Shown here: piece by piece, positions 6,802 through 18,064 of the stretch
Layout: the number at the start of each line of letters is the position of its first letter
Position numbering within the stretch: position 1 is the first letter of the stretch
NCBI GenBank assembly: GCA_963848415.1
Contig: CAWKDN010000001.1
Span: 372,001 to 436,000, forward strand
Direction: 5' to 3'
Source: CAVQBC01 sp963848415
GTDB taxonomy: Bacteria; Actinomycetota; Thermoleophilia; Solirubrobacterales; Solirubrobacteraceae
Length of the DNA stretch: 64,000 nt
Notes under the pieces: generated by a model
Told to the model about the DNA's origin: nothing
Databases searched by the model: none
The model's input: only the letters and a program-made list of their open reading frames with translations
Translations under genes and position numbers: made by a program

Positions 6802-8400
6802 TCAGGAGGTGGCCTTCTCCGTCTTGGAGCCGCTCTCGGCCACGTGGCGCGAGACGCCGTGCACCAGCTCGCGCATCGCCGGGTACGTGTTGGCGTAGGC
6901 GTCCACGAAGAAGGAGTACTCCTCGTGGCGCTCCTGGTCGGGCTCGATGCGGTCGGTCTCGTGGACCATCGCCTTGGCCGCGTCCGGGATCGAGTCGAAC
7001 AGCCCGGCGCCGGTCGCCGACAGGATCGCCCCGCCGAGGATCGCCGCGTCGGCGACCTCGGTGAAGTTGATCGGCACGCCGGTGACGTCGGACTGCAGCT
7101 GCATCAGCTGGCGGCTCTTGGTGAAGCCGCCGGCGGCCACGAACTCCTTGACGTCGAAGCCCGCGTCGGACATGAAGCGCAGGATGTGCGCGGTGCCGTA
7201 GGCGATGCCCTCCTGGATCGCCTTGTAGACGTGGACCGGCGAGTGGGCGAGGGTGAAGCCCCAGATCATCCCGCGCGCGAGCGGATCCGTGTAGGGCGTG
7301 CGGTTGCCCTGCCAGTAGTCGAGCACGATCAGTCCGTCGGAGCCCGGCGGGATGTCCACGATCTGCTCGTTGAGCACCTCGTAGGCCGCGACCCCGCGCC
7401 GCCCGGCTTCGGTCAGCGCTTCCGTCGCGAAGTACTCCTTGAACCACTTCATGACCGAACCGGTGGAGACCTGGCCGCCCTCGACCGTGTACTGGCCGGG
7501 CACCACGGCGTCGGTGAAGGCGCCGAAGAAGCCCTCGCCGGTGACCTGCTCGGCCGACTGGCCGGTGAGCACGTGCGAGGAGCCGGTGATCAGCGCCATC
7601 CGGCCGGGGGTCACGACGTTGAGGCCGATCTGGCCGACGAAGGCGTCGCCGCCGCCCTGGATGACCGGCGTACCCTCGTTGAGCCCGAGCGCGTCGGCGG
7701 CCTCCTTGGAGAGCCCCTCGACGTGCTCGCCGAGGTTGACCACGTCGGGCGGCAGCTTGTCGAAGACGTCGTCGAGGCCGATCTCGGCGTAGAAGTCCTT
7801 CGGCCAGCCGCCGGCGTCGCCATCGTGGTAGCCGCGCATGGCTGCCGTGTTGACGTTGGCGGTCCAGCGCCCGGTCAGCGCCCAGGTGCACCAGTCCGTG
7901 GCGTCGCACAGGTGCGCGGCCGCCTCGTAGGTCTCGGGCTCCTGCTCCTTGAGCCAGAGCAGCTTGGACGGCAGCCACTCCGCCGACACCGGCGCCGTGC
8001 CGCCGCCGTTGTACTTGCGAGCGGGATTGGTGGACTGGCCGATCCGCTCGGCCTGGTCGGACGCGCGGATGTCCATCCACATGATCGCCGGACGGATCAC
8101 GCGCCCGGACTTGTCGATCGCGACGACGGTGCACGTGGTGGCGTCGACCGAGATACCGGCGATCGCGTCCGCCCCCACTCCGGCGGCCTTCATGGCGCCG
8201 CGGATGGAGGACTGCAGCGCCGTCCACCACTCGGCGGGGCTCTGCTCGGCCCAGCCGGGCCGCGGGTGGGTGAGCTTGTAGACGGTCGACTGTGCGGCGA
8301 GCGGATAGCCGTTGAGGTCGAAGATCCCGGCCCGGCAGCTCTCGGTCCCGTAGTCGACCCCGATCAGGTACGGGCCGCCGCTGTTGCTCTGTGTGCTCAT
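6802..8400 (-). CDS. FGGY-family carbohydrate kinase (pentulose kinase-like)
   Basis: 532 residues with the sugar-kinase ATPase fold: N-terminal phosphate loop YLIGVDYGTESCRAGIFDLNG and the GGGDAFVGQIGLN and AAGGFTKSR motifs of the second domain. The GTES form is nearest to ribulokinase-like FGGY enzymes rather than glycerol kinase. It phosphorylates a ketose or polyol at the expense of ATP; which one is not readable. It follows a HAD phosphatase by 21 bases on the same transcript, divergent from a DeoR regulator, in a polyol island with transketolase and an RpiB-type isomerase. Confidence 0.88.
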   Translation of the reverse strand: MSTQSNSGGPYLIGVDYGTESCRAGIFDLNGYPLAAQSTVYKLTHPRPGWAEQSPAEWWTALQSSIRGAMKAAGVGADAIAGISVDATTCTVVAIDKSGRVIRPAIMWMDIRASDQAERIGQSTNPARKYNGGGTAPVSAEWLPSKLLWLKEQEPETYEAAAHLCDATDWCTWALTGRWTANVNTAAMRGYHDGDAGGWPKDFYAEIGLDDVFDKLPPDVVNLGEHVEGLSKEAADALGLNEGTPVIQGGGDAFVGQIGLNVVTPGRMALITGSSHVLTGQSAEQVTGEGFFGAFTDAVVPGQYTVEGGQVSTGSVMKWFKEYFATEALTEAGRRGVAAYEVLNEQIVDIPPGSDGLIVLDYWQGNRTPYTDPLARGMIWGFTLAHSPVHVYKAIQEGIAYGTAHILRFMSDAGFDVKEFVAAGGFTKSRQLMQLQSDVTGVPINFTEVADAAILGGAILSATGAGLFDSIPDAAKAMVHETDRIEPDQERHEEYSFFVDAYANTYPAMRELVHGVSRHVAESGSKTEKATS

Positions 8401-8421
8401 CCTGCGCTCCTCCTCGTTGGC

Positions 8422-9285
8422 TTACGCATCGTCGTCCTCGGTCCAGCCCAGCTCGTCCCACACGTCGTCCGGGATCAGCCGGTCGATGCGGTCGAGCACC
8501 ACCGTCGGGCGCTCCTCGTCGGGGAGCCGGTCGACGTCGTCGAGCTGGCTCTCGCCCGTGAGCACCAGGGCGGACGCCATGCCCGCCGCGACCCCCATCT
8601 GGATGTCGGTCTGCAGCCGGTCGCCGACCATCATGCAGTTCTCCGGCTCGACCCCGAGGCCCTTGATCGCCGCCCGCACCATCGTGGGGTAGGGCTTGCC
8701 GGCGTTGGCCTCGCACTGCACGCCGGTGCACGCCTCGATCGCCGCGACGATCGCCGCGCAGTCGGGCTCCCCGCGGCCGCCGGGCATCGGGCAGAAGCGG
8801 TCGGGGTTGGTGGCCACGAGCCGCGCGCGCTTGTGGAACCAGAGCGCGTCGAAGGCGATCTGGAGCTTGGCGTAGGTGAACGTGCGGTCGTAGCTGGCGA
8901 CCACGATGTCGATCTCCGACGGGTCCTCGGACATCTTGATCCCCGCCTGCTGGAAGGCCCGGATCAGCGGCTCCTCGGCGATCGGATAGACGACCGCGTC
9001 GGGATGGTGGTCCAGCAGCCACTCGGTCATCGTCACGACGGTGTTGACGATCTCCTCGACCGGGGTCGGCAGCCCGAGGCGCCCGAGCTTCTCGGCGTAC
9101 ATCTCGGGATCCTTGGTCGGGTTGTTGGAGACGAAGCGCACCGCGCGGTCGCGCGAGCGCAGCTCCTCGACCAGGCGCTTGGCGCCCGGCAGCAGGTCCT
9201 CGCCGAGGTAGATCGTCCCGTCCTGGTCGAAGACGTAGGCGTCGTAGAGATGGTCGGGACGCGACAGGCCGTCAGCCGACGTCAT
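8422..9285 (-). CDS. HAD-IIA family sugar phosphatase (NagD-like)
   Basis: 287 residues from ATG 9285, chosen because GGAGGAGGACG immediately precedes it. HAD motif I is VFDQDGTIYLG near residue 18, motif II VSNNPTKD, and motif IV region MVGDRLQTDIQMG. The class IIA cap between motifs II and III fits the p-nitrophenylphosphatase/NagD group, which dephosphorylate sugar or polyol phosphates such as phosphoglycolate. It is first in the transcript with the FGGY kinase. It may limit build-up of a toxic polyol phosphate, which is inference from context. Confidence 0.88.
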   Translation of the reverse strand: MTSADGLSRPDHLYDAYVFDQDGTIYLGEDLLPGAKRLVEELRSRDRAVRFVSNNPTKDPEMYAEKLGRLGLPTPVEEIVNTVVTMTEWLLDHHPDAVVYPIAEEPLIRAFQQAGIKMSEDPSEIDIVVASYDRTFTYAKLQIAFDALWFHKRARLVATNPDRFCPMPGGRGEPDCAAIVAAIEACTGVQCEANAGKPYPTMVRAAIKGLGVEPENCMMVGDRLQTDIQMGVAAGMASALVLTGESQLDDVDRLPDEERPTVVLDRIDRLIPDDVWDELGWTEDDDA

Positions 9286-9394
9286 CGTCCTCCTCCAGCC
9301 CTTTGGAGACGACTGAAATACACGGTCCTCTGTGCCCTCCTCCCGTGACCTGTGCACTGCGCCCGGCGGGGACCACCGGGAACCCAGCGCATCA

Positions 9395-9412
9395 TGTCAG
9401 AAATCGCTGACA
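9395..9412. promoter_or_regulatory. Candidate DeoR operator between divergent genes
   Basis: The inverted repeat TGTCAG-N6-CTGACA lies between the HAD/kinase operon and the divergent deoR-family gene. DeoR regulators usually repress their own divergent promoter region, so this is the best candidate site. The rest of 9286-9488 shows no further clear element. Confidence 0.55.
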
Positions 9413-9488
9413 AAACGCCACTCGTTCGTGGATGAGTGGGCTTCGAAACCCCTTGGGGTGTCCCACGGGCTCCATCGCAAGTGGCAAG

Positions 9489-10286
9489 ATGCCCGTTCAG
9501 ATGCAAGAGCGACGCAAGGCGCGACGGCCCGAGCGCCGGCAGGACGAGATCGCCCAGGCGGTGCTCTCGCGCGGCTCGGCGACGGCCCACGAGCTCGCCT
9601 CGGAGTTCCAGGTCAGCCTGAACACGGTGCATCGCGACCTCGACGACCTCGAGCGCCGCGGCGTCGTGCGCAAGTTCCACGGCGGCGTCACGGCGCAGCC
9701 CTCCGGCGTCTTCGAGTCCAACGTCGCCTATCGGCTGACCCACATGGTCGCCGAGAAGCAGCAGGTCGCCCGCCACGCCGTGCGCTACGTGGAGCCCGGC
9801 ATGTCGATCCTGCTCGACGACTCGACCACCACCCTGCAGCTCGTGCCGCTGCTGGCGGACATCACGCCGCTGGCCGTCGTGAGCAACTACATGGAGGTCC
9901 TGCGCCGCCTCAGCACCATGCGCGGGATCGACTTCATGGGGCTCGGCGGCGACTACGACCCGCTGCACGACTCCTTCCTCGGCGTCATGTGCATGTCGAA
10001 CATCGAGTCGCTGCGCGTCGACGCCGCCTTCGTCTCGACCTCGGCCGTGTCGGGCGGGGACGCCTATCACCAGGAGCAGCGCATCGTCGCCTTCAAGCGG
10101 GCCATGCTCGACGTCGCCGCCAGGCGCTACCTGCTCGTCGACCACTCCAAGCTCGGCAAGGTCGCCCTGCACCGGCTGGTGCCGCTGTCCAGCTTCGACC
10201 TGGTGATCGTCGATCCGGGCGCACCCAGGGCGGCGCTGGCGGAGCTCGATCATCACCGCGTCGCCTACGAGGTCGCGAGCGCCTGA
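9489..10286 (+). CDS. DeoR-family transcriptional regulator
   Basis: About 265 residues from ATG 9489 (ATG 9501 is possible; neither has a good ribosome site). The N-terminus has the DeoR winged helix RRQDEIAQAVLSRGSATAHEL followed by NTVHRDLDDLERRGVVRKFHGG. The C-terminal sugar-phosphate sensing domain contains DDSTTTLQLVPLL and the LVDHSKLGKVAL motif. Members bind phosphorylated sugars and derepress. It sits divergent from the HAD/FGGY kinase operon and convergent with transketolase, in the right place to control the polyol island. Confidence 0.9.
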   Translation: MPVQMQERRKARRPERRQDEIAQAVLSRGSATAHELASEFQVSLNTVHRDLDDLERRGVVRKFHGGVTAQPSGVFESNVAYRLTHMVAEKQQVARHAVRYVEPGMSILLDDSTTTLQLVPLLADITPLAVVSNYMEVLRRLSTMRGIDFMGLGGDYDPLHDSFLGVMCMSNIESLRVDAAFVSTSAVSGGDAYHQEQRIVAFKRAMLDVAARRYLLVDHSKLGKVALHRLVPLSSFDLVIVDPGAPRAALAELDHHRVAYEVASA

Positions 10287-10305
10287 CGGGTCGCGGACGG
10301 TGGCC

Positions 10306-12417
<2,112 letters not shown>

Positions 12418-12434
12418 CGCGAGGCTCCGGCGCT

Positions 12435-12899
12435 TCAGCCGGCCGCGGCGCGGGCGCCGCGGTGGCGCTCGTCGACCGCCTTCATCTTGTCGACCTTCTC
12501 GGTGGAGCCGCCGCCGGCGAACTCCGAGTCCAGCCAGTGCTGGAGGACGATCTCGGCCGCCTCGGGGGCGATCACCCGGGCGCCCATGGTCAGCACCTGC
12601 GCGTCGTTGGACTTGCGCGCGCGCTCGGCCGAGTAGGCGTCATGGGCCGTGACGGCCCGCACGCCCGGGATCTTGTTGGCGGTGATCGCCATCCCGAGGC
12701 CGGTGCCGCAGATCAGGAGGGCGCGGTCGTGCTCGCCGTTGCCGACGGCCTCGGCGACCTCTGAGGCGACGTCGGGGTAGTCCACCTCGCTGCCGTTGCC
12801 GTAGTCCTTGACCTCGTAGCCGTTGTCGGCCATGTACTTGGCCAGACGCTCCTTGAGCGGCACCCCGGCCTCGTCGGCGGCGATGGCGATGGCAGTCAT
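12435..12899 (-). CDS. RpiB/LacAB-family sugar-phosphate isomerase
   Basis: 154 residues from ATG 12899, chosen for the GGAGG just upstream. It has the RpiB core: AIAADEAG at residues 4-11, DYGNGSEVDYPD, and the signature CGTGLGMAITANK. Family members include ribose-5-phosphate isomerase B and D-erythrulose-4-phosphate isomerase (DerI of mycobacterial threitol catabolism). The link to a DhaK-type erythrulose kinase and transketolase favours the erythrulose-4-phosphate role; RpiB remains the alternative. Confidence 0.9.
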   Translation of the reverse strand: MTAIAIAADEAGVPLKERLAKYMADNGYEVKDYGNGSEVDYPDVASEVAEAVGNGEHDRALLICGTGLGMAITANKIPGVRAVTAHDAYSAERARKSNDAQVLTMGARVIAPEAAEIVLQHWLDSEFAGGGSTEKVDKMKAVDERHRGARAAAG

Positions 12900-13027
12900 G
12901 TCGTGGCCTCCTTCTCGATGGACCCGGCCCTGCGCGCGACGTCGGGCGCAGCGGCGCCCTTGGGGGCGCGATACCCCTCGCGATGGGCACCTACACCCAG
13001 CACGCGGGCGCCCGCGCCGCACCGCTC

Positions 13028-13076
13028 AGGCTAGGTCCCGGGCCTACAAGAGGTCAAGCCGAAGTGAGAAAACTTC
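13028..13076 (-). promoter_or_regulatory. Promoter of the isomerase-transketolase operon
   Basis: On the minus strand TTGACC (13057-13052), 18-base spacer, TAGCCT (13033-13028). Just upstream of the -35 is the inverted repeat GAAGT-N6-ACTTC (13076-13061), a possible regulator site. The transcript would have a leader of about 120 bases before ATG 12899. Confidence 0.5.
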
Positions 13077-13087
13077 AGACAACTGCG

Positions 13088-13121
13088 GGGCAGGCCACGC
13101 CGTCCGGCACGTGGCCTGCCC
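13088..13121. terminator. Hairpin after the membrane-protein gene
   Basis: A perfect 12-bp stem (GGGCAGGCCACG / CGTGGCCTGCCC) with a 10-base loop, 11 bases past the stop codon at 13133. It separates the membrane-protein transcript from the isomerase-transketolase operon that follows on the same strand. Confidence 0.65.
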
Positions 13122-13132
13122 GCCCCCAGCAG

Positions 13133-14089
13133 TCAGAAGATCGAGTCGCCGAGCAGGATGATCGTGTTCATGATGAAGATGCCGATCGCCGGTGGGTCGA
13201 TGTGGGTGTCGCCGTCGATCAGGAACACGCGGGCGGCTATCTCGCCGAAGAGCGCGCCTCCCAAGCCGGCCAAGGTGCCGACTGCCAGAGCGACGCCGAC
13301 ATCACCCCCCGCGGCCATCACGGTGAACGCGGCCAGTGCCCCCGGCAGCGTCATGTGGTGGGTCACCGGCCCGGGCTGGCCGAACTGCAACAGGATCAGC
13401 GAGGCCGCCGAGAACGCCCACAGCACGATCACGACGCCGCCGGCGGCGTCCGGTGAGGCGTCGTAGATGCCGATGATGGTGAAGGCGGCGATCACGCCGG
13501 TCCCGAGGCCGATGGTGGAGGTCATGGCCCAGGAGCCCTGGTGGCCGACCCACACGGCCGCGGTGCTGAGCGAGTAGCGCCCGCGCCCCGCCTCGCGGTC
13601 CTCCTCGTTCATCGTCCCGAAGAGGCCTGTGCGACCGAACATCAGGCGCACGACGACGGCCGAGACCGCGACCGTGAGCGCGATCGTGTCCGTATAGGCG
13701 GCGCCGGTGGAGCCGGCGTCCTTCTCCAGGATCCAGACGAAGAACTGGTTGCACAGATAGCCGAAGGCGCCGAACGCCGCTCCGACGAGCAACGCGTCCG
13801 GCTTCCCGGTCCCGGCGACCGGGGTGGCGATGTCGCGACCGGTCTCCATGTCGCCCCTGCGCGCTGCATAGGCCACCGCCGCGACCGCGCCGCCGAACGC
13901 GATGTGGGGGCCGAACGGCGGGCCGAAGGCGACCTCGCCCAGGAAGTTGTACTCCGCCCCGCTCAGCGCCATCGCGACCCCGATCATCGCCGCGAAGCCG
14001 GTGAAGATGAAGGACGGCTGCCCCCCGACCGCCGCCCCGAACGCCCCGCCGCCCAAGGCCGCGATCAGCGTGACAAGATCGATGTCCAT
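13133..14089 (-). CDS. Multi-helix membrane protein of unknown family, candidate polyol transporter
   Basis: 318 residues from ATG 14089, with AGGGAGGGAC directly upstream. At least eight hydrophobic segments are visible (about residues 5-25, 30-50, 60-80, 105-125, 140-160, 185-210, 220-240, 270-315). The first is very Gly/Ala-rich and reads LIAALGGGAFGAAVGG, and the loops contain FGPPFGPHIAFGG. There is no ATP-binding or PTS motif. It sits between the isomerase operon and the divergent DhaK-type kinase, and no other transporter is present in the island, so uptake of the polyol is the simplest guess. I do not recognise the family with certainty. Confidence 0.75.
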   Translation of the reverse strand: MDIDLVTLIAALGGGAFGAAVGGQPSFIFTGFAAMIGVAMALSGAEYNFLGEVAFGPPFGPHIAFGGAVAAVAYAARRGDMETGRDIATPVAGTGKPDALLVGAAFGAFGYLCNQFFVWILEKDAGSTGAAYTDTIALTVAVSAVVVRLMFGRTGLFGTMNEEDREAGRGRYSLSTAAVWVGHQGSWAMTSTIGLGTGVIAAFTIIGIYDASPDAAGGVVIVLWAFSAASLILLQFGQPGPVTHHMTLPGALAAFTVMAAGGDVGVALAVGTLAGLGGALFGEIAARVFLIDGDTHIDPPAIGIFIMNTIILLGDSIF

Positions 14090-14205
14090 CGTCCCTCCCT
14101 GTTCGTCTCCGCGGACGACCCCGTGACGGCCCGGCCTCCTGTCCTCCTCGCCCGGACCTGTGACGCCTCCCGCCTCTCGGTCGCCGGACGCTACCAATCC
14201 TTCAC

Positions 14206-14245
14206 GGTGGTTTTGCAGTTTCTTCAGGATCTGGTGGTTCTTGCA
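14206..14245. repeat. Direct repeat in the divergent kinase/membrane-protein promoter region
   Basis: GGTGGTTTTGCA (14206-14217) and GGTGGTTCTTGCA (14233-14245) are near-identical copies 27 bases apart in an AT-richer patch of the 14090-14331 intergenic region. They may be tandem regulator sites for the kinase-dehydrogenase operon. Confidence 0.4.
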
Positions 14246-14331
14246 AGGCGTGTCCCGCCGCCCGGCGGGGTACCTCGGACCCCGCGGCGCCCCCGGCCGC
14301 TGCCGCTGAACGCCGACGCCAGGAGGAACCG

Positions 14332-16068
14332 ATGACGAGCATCTTCAACGACCCCGAGGCCTTCCGCGAGGACATGACCGCGGGCTTCGTCGCCGCCTAC
14401 GGCCGCTACGTCGAGGCGGTGCCGGGCGCCTCGGGCGTCATGCGCGTCGGCGGCGCCCGGGCGGGCAAGGTCAGCCTGATCATCGGCGGCGGCTCCGGTC
14501 ACTATCCGGCGTTCTGCGGCACCGTCGGCCCCGGCGTGGCCGACGGCGCGGTGATGGGCGACGTGTTCACCTCGCCCTCGACCGAGCAGGCCTATCGCGT
14601 CGCGAAGGCGCTCGACGGCGGCGCCGGCGTGCTCTTCAGCTACGGCAACTACGCCGGCGACGTCCTGAACTTCGACGCGGCGCAGGTGCGCCTGCGCGAC
14701 GAGGGCATCGACTGCCGGACCGTGCTGTGCACCGACGACGTCTCCTCGGCGAGCGCGGACGAGCGCGAGAAGCGCCGCGGGGTGGCCGGCGACCTGTGCG
14801 TCTTCAAGATCGCGGGCGCCGCGGCCGACGGCGGCGCGAGCCTGGACGAGGTCGAGGCGCTTGCGCAGCGCACCAACGAGGTCACCCGGACCTTCGGGGT
14901 CGCCTTCGCCGGCTGCACGCTGCCGGGCCAGTCCGAGCCGCTGTTCACGGTCGAGCCGGGCAAGATCGAGCTCGGCATGGGCATCCACGGCGAGCCGGGC
15001 GTCCGCACGGCCGACAGCGTGGGCGCGGCCGAGCTGGCCACCATGCTGGTCGAGCCGCTGCTCGAGGAACGCCCCGAGGGCGCCGACGGCCGCGCTGCCG
15101 TGCTCCTCAACGGGCTCGGGGCGACGAAGTACGAGGAGCTCTTCGTGCTCTACAAGGACGTCGTCGCCGCGCTCGAGGGCGCCGGCGTCAAGCCCGTCAT
15201 GCCCGAGGTCGGCGAGCTGGTCACCAGCCTCGACATGGCCGGCTGCTCGTTGACGATCTGCTGGCTCGACGACGAGCTCGAGGCGCTGTGGAAGGCGCCG
15301 GCCGACACGCCCGCGTTCCGCCGCGGGGAGGTCTCCTCGCTGCCGGACTTCGAGCGCGCGACCGCGGACGACGCCGCCGGCGAGCCGGTGCAGCGCGAGC
15401 GCGCCGACGCCTCGCCCGAGGCCCAGGAGGCCGCCACGATCGCCCGTGGCGCGCTCGAGCGCATGCTCGCCGCGATCGCCGAGCGCGAGGACGAGCTGGG
15501 CCGGCTGGACGCCGTCGCGGGCGACGGCGACCACGGCACGGGCATGGTGCGGGGCTTCCGCGCCGCGGTGGCGGCCGCCGACGCGGCCGGGCCGGTCGGG
15601 GCCGGCACGCTGCTCCAGGACGCCGGCGCGGCGTTCGGCGACAAGGCGGGCGGGACCAGCGGCTCGCTGTGGGGCGAGATGCTGCGCGCGGCCGGGGCAT
15701 CGCTCGGCGACGAGGGTCACCCCGGCGCGGCGCAGGTCGCCGCGGCGGTCAAGGCGGCCGCCGACACCGCCCAGCGCGTCGGCAAGGCGAGCGTCGGCGA
15801 CAAGACGCTGCTCGACGCGCTCGTGCCCTTCTCGGAGAAGCTCTCAGAGGGCGTCGACGGCCACACCGGGCTCATCGACGCCTGGGGCGCGGCAGTCCAG
15901 GTCGCCGAGGAGCGCGCGCAGGCGACCGCCGAGCTCGTGCCGAAGGTCGGCCGCGCGCGACCGCTCGGGGAGCGCAGCAAGGGCACGCCCGACCCGGGCG
16001 CGGTCTCGATGGCCGCCGCGCTGGCGGCGGCACAGGGGTCGCTGCAGAACAAGATGAACGGGGAGTGA
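14332..16068 (+). CDS. Fused DhaK-DhaL kinase, erythrulose-kinase type
   Basis: 578 residues. The DhaK domain (about 1-330) has GGGSGHYPAF at residues 52-61, SYGNYAGDVLNFD near 103-115 and the substrate-binding histidine His219 in GMGIHGEPG. The DhaL domain (about 370-578) has the ATP/Mg motif DAVAGDGDHGTGM and DKAGGTSGSLWG. Classical dihydroxyacetone kinases read GHEP and NYTGD; the GHYPAF/NYAGD form is what I recall for L- and D-erythrulose kinases of actinobacterial tetritol pathways. A strong AGGAGG precedes ATG 14332. It is co-transcribed with the alcohol dehydrogenase 4 bases downstream. Confidence 0.88.
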   Translation: MTSIFNDPEAFREDMTAGFVAAYGRYVEAVPGASGVMRVGGARAGKVSLIIGGGSGHYPAFCGTVGPGVADGAVMGDVFTSPSTEQAYRVAKALDGGAGVLFSYGNYAGDVLNFDAAQVRLRDEGIDCRTVLCTDDVSSASADEREKRRGVAGDLCVFKIAGAAADGGASLDEVEALAQRTNEVTRTFGVAFAGCTLPGQSEPLFTVEPGKIELGMGIHGEPGVRTADSVGAAELATMLVEPLLEERPEGADGRAAVLLNGLGATKYEELFVLYKDVVAALEGAGVKPVMPEVGELVTSLDMAGCSLTICWLDDELEALWKAPADTPAFRRGEVSSLPDFERATADDAAGEPVQRERADASPEAQEAATIARGALERMLAAIAEREDELGRLDAVAGDGDHGTGMVRGFRAAVAAADAAGPVGAGTLLQDAGAAFGDKAGGTSGSLWGEMLRAAGASLGDEGHPGAAQVAAAVKAAADTAQRVGKASVGDKTLLDALVPFSEKLSEGVDGHTGLIDAWGAAVQVAEERAQATAELVPKVGRARPLGERSKGTPDPGAVSMAAALAAAQGSLQNKMNGE

Positions 16069-16072
16069 GCCG

Positions 16073-17116
16073 ATGCTCGCGGCCGTGATGACCGCACCCG
16101 ACGCGCTCGAGCCCCAGGAGATCCCGACCCCGTCCGCGGGACCGGGCGAAGTGCTCGTACGCGTCGGCGCGAACACGATCTGCGGCACCGACGTGCGCAT
16201 CCTCAAGGGCGAGAAGACCACCGGCGTCGAGCTGCCGGTCGTGCTCGGCCACGAGCTGGCCGGCCACGTCGCCGAGGTCGGCGCCGGGGTGCAGGGCTTC
16301 GCCGAGGGCGACGCCGTGGCGATGGACCCGGGGATCCCCTGCATGCACTGCCCGGAGTGCCTGCGGGGGATGGAGAACATCTGCCGCAACCAGCGCATCG
16401 TCGGCTACTCGATCGGCGGCGGGATGGCGGAGTACATGGTCGTCCCGGCCGAGGGGATCGAGGCCGGCTGCCTGTTCAAGTCCAACGGCGAGGTGCCCTC
16501 CGAGCAGCTCGCGCTCGCCGAGCCGCTGGGCTGCTGCCTCTCCGGCCAGCGGTGGCTGGGCGTCGAGGTCGACGACGTCGTGCTCGTGATGGGCGCCGGG
16601 CCGATCGGCCTCTTCCACCTGCAGCTCGCCCAGATCGCGGGCGCGCGGGCGGTGATCGTCTCAGAGCCCGAGGCCGGGCGTCGCGCGCAGGCCGAGCGCC
16701 TCGGCGCCGCCGCGACGGTGGATCCGGTCGGGGGCGACCTCGCCGCCGTGGTCGAGGAGGTCTCGGGCGGCATCGGCACCGACGCCGCCATCATCGCGAT
16801 CGGCGTGCCCGAGCTGGTCAACGAGGCGGTGCAGCTCAGCCGCGCCGGCGGGCGGGTGAGCGCCTTCGCCGGCTTCAAGGGCACCGGCGCGGGCGAGCTG
16901 CACGCCAACCTCATCCACTACAAGCAGGTGCGCCTGACCGGCTCGAGCAACCAGCGGCGGGTCGACTTCGCCTCCGCCATGCGCCTGATCGAGTCCGGGA
17001 GGATCGACACCGCCTCGATGATCACCCACCGCTTCGGCATCGGCGACGTCCACGAGGCGCTCGGCCTCGTGGGCGCCGGCGACGCGATCAAGATCGCGGT
17101 GATGGCGGAGGCTTAG
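16073..17116 (+). CDS. Zinc-dependent medium-chain alcohol/polyol dehydrogenase
   Basis: 347 residues. Catalytic zinc ligands appear in NTICGTDVR (Cys37) and GHELAGHV (His58, Glu59). The structural zinc cysteines are in GIPCMHCPECLRGMENIC, and the NAD site is VMGAGPIGLFHLQ. Polyol and threonine dehydrogenases share this layout. Next to an erythrulose-type kinase it probably oxidises a tetritol to a ketotetrose, but other polyols are possible. A GGGGAG site lies before ATG 16073, and the gene starts 4 bases after the kinase stop. Confidence 0.9.
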   Translation: MLAAVMTAPDALEPQEIPTPSAGPGEVLVRVGANTICGTDVRILKGEKTTGVELPVVLGHELAGHVAEVGAGVQGFAEGDAVAMDPGIPCMHCPECLRGMENICRNQRIVGYSIGGGMAEYMVVPAEGIEAGCLFKSNGEVPSEQLALAEPLGCCLSGQRWLGVEVDDVVLVMGAGPIGLFHLQLAQIAGARAVIVSEPEAGRRAQAERLGAAATVDPVGGDLAAVVEEVSGGIGTDAAIIAIGVPELVNEAVQLSRAGGRVSAFAGFKGTGAGELHANLIHYKQVRLTGSSNQRRVDFASAMRLIESGRIDTASMITHRFGIGDVHEALGLVGAGDAIKIAVMAEA

Positions 17117-17127
17117 GGGCGGCGAGA

Positions 17128-17958
17128 CTACGGGAGGTCGTCGATCAGGTCGGCGATCGAGTCCACGATGCGCGAGGCGCGGTAGGGGTGGCGCTCGGCG
17201 TCCGCGCGCGTGGTCAGCCCGGTCAGGACGAGGATCGTCTCCAGCCCGGCCTCCAGGCCGGACACGATGTCGGTGTCCATGCGGTCGCCGACCATCGCCG
17301 TCGTCTCGGAGTGGGCGTCGAGCGCATTGAGGGCGGAGCGCATCATCAGCGGGTTGGGCTTGCCGACGTAGTAGGGCTCGACGCCCGTCGCGCGGCTGAC
17401 CAGCGCGGCGACGGCGCCCGTCGCCGGCAGCGGGCCGTCGGGGGTCGGGCCGGTCGCGTCGGGGTTGGTGGCGATGAAGCGCGCGCCGTTGGCGACGAGC
17501 CGGATGGCGCGGCTTATGCGCTCGAAGCTGTAGGTGCGCGTCTCGCCCAGGATCACGTAGTCGGGATCGCGCTCGGTGAGCGTGTAGCCGGCGGCGTGCA
17601 GGGCGGTGGTCAGCCCGGCCTCGCCGATGACGAACGCCGAGCCGCCGGGGCGCTGGTCCTCCAGGAAGCGGGCGGTGGCGAGCGCCGAGGTCCAGATCGA
17701 TGACTCAGGTACGTTCAGGCCGCTGACGCGCAGGCGCGCGGCGAGGTCGCGGCGGGTGTAGATCGAGTTGTTGGTGAGCACGAGGAACGGGATCTCGCGC
17801 TCGCGCAGGCCCGTGAGGAACTGGTCGGCACCCGGGATCGCGCGCTCCTCGTGCACGAGCACGCCGTCCATGTCCATCAGCCACGCCTGGGTCTCGCGGC
17901 GCCGGGGGCGGGCCCGGACGAGCTCAGCCGTGGCGGGCTCCTTGGTGGCGGTCTCCAT
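17128..17958 (-). CDS. HAD-IIA family phosphatase (NagD-like), second copy
   Basis: 276 residues from ATG 17958, with AAGGAG 9 bases upstream. Motif I is WLMDMDGVLVHEE, motif II LTNNSIYTRRD, the K of motif III is in YVGKPNPLMM and motif IV is MVGDRMDTDIVSG. It is a separate paralogue of the phosphatase at 8422-9285, so the polyol island is bounded by one on each side. Substrate unknown; sugar or polyol phosphate likely. It ends 11 bases from the dehydrogenase stop, convergently. Confidence 0.87.
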   Translation of the reverse strand: METATKEPATAELVRARPRRRETQAWLMDMDGVLVHEERAIPGADQFLTGLREREIPFLVLTNNSIYTRRDLAARLRVSGLNVPESSIWTSALATARFLEDQRPGGSAFVIGEAGLTTALHAAGYTLTERDPDYVILGETRTYSFERISRAIRLVANGARFIATNPDATGPTPDGPLPATGAVAALVSRATGVEPYYVGKPNPLMMRSALNALDAHSETTAMVGDRMDTDIVSGLEAGLETILVLTGLTTRADAERHPYRASRIVDSIADLIDDLP

Positions 17959-18064
17959 CGGTGCGGTCTCCTTGATCACTGGCGGGGGGTGCTCATAGGT
18001 TCCTACGGCATGGTGGCGGCTCGGTTGCGCGACCCGCAAGCTCCTGTGACCCAGCCCACACAGC

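Noticed and set aside
6844..9348. An 834-codon plus-strand frame
   Set aside because: Antisense shadow of the FGGY kinase and HAD phosphatase; no recognisable motif.
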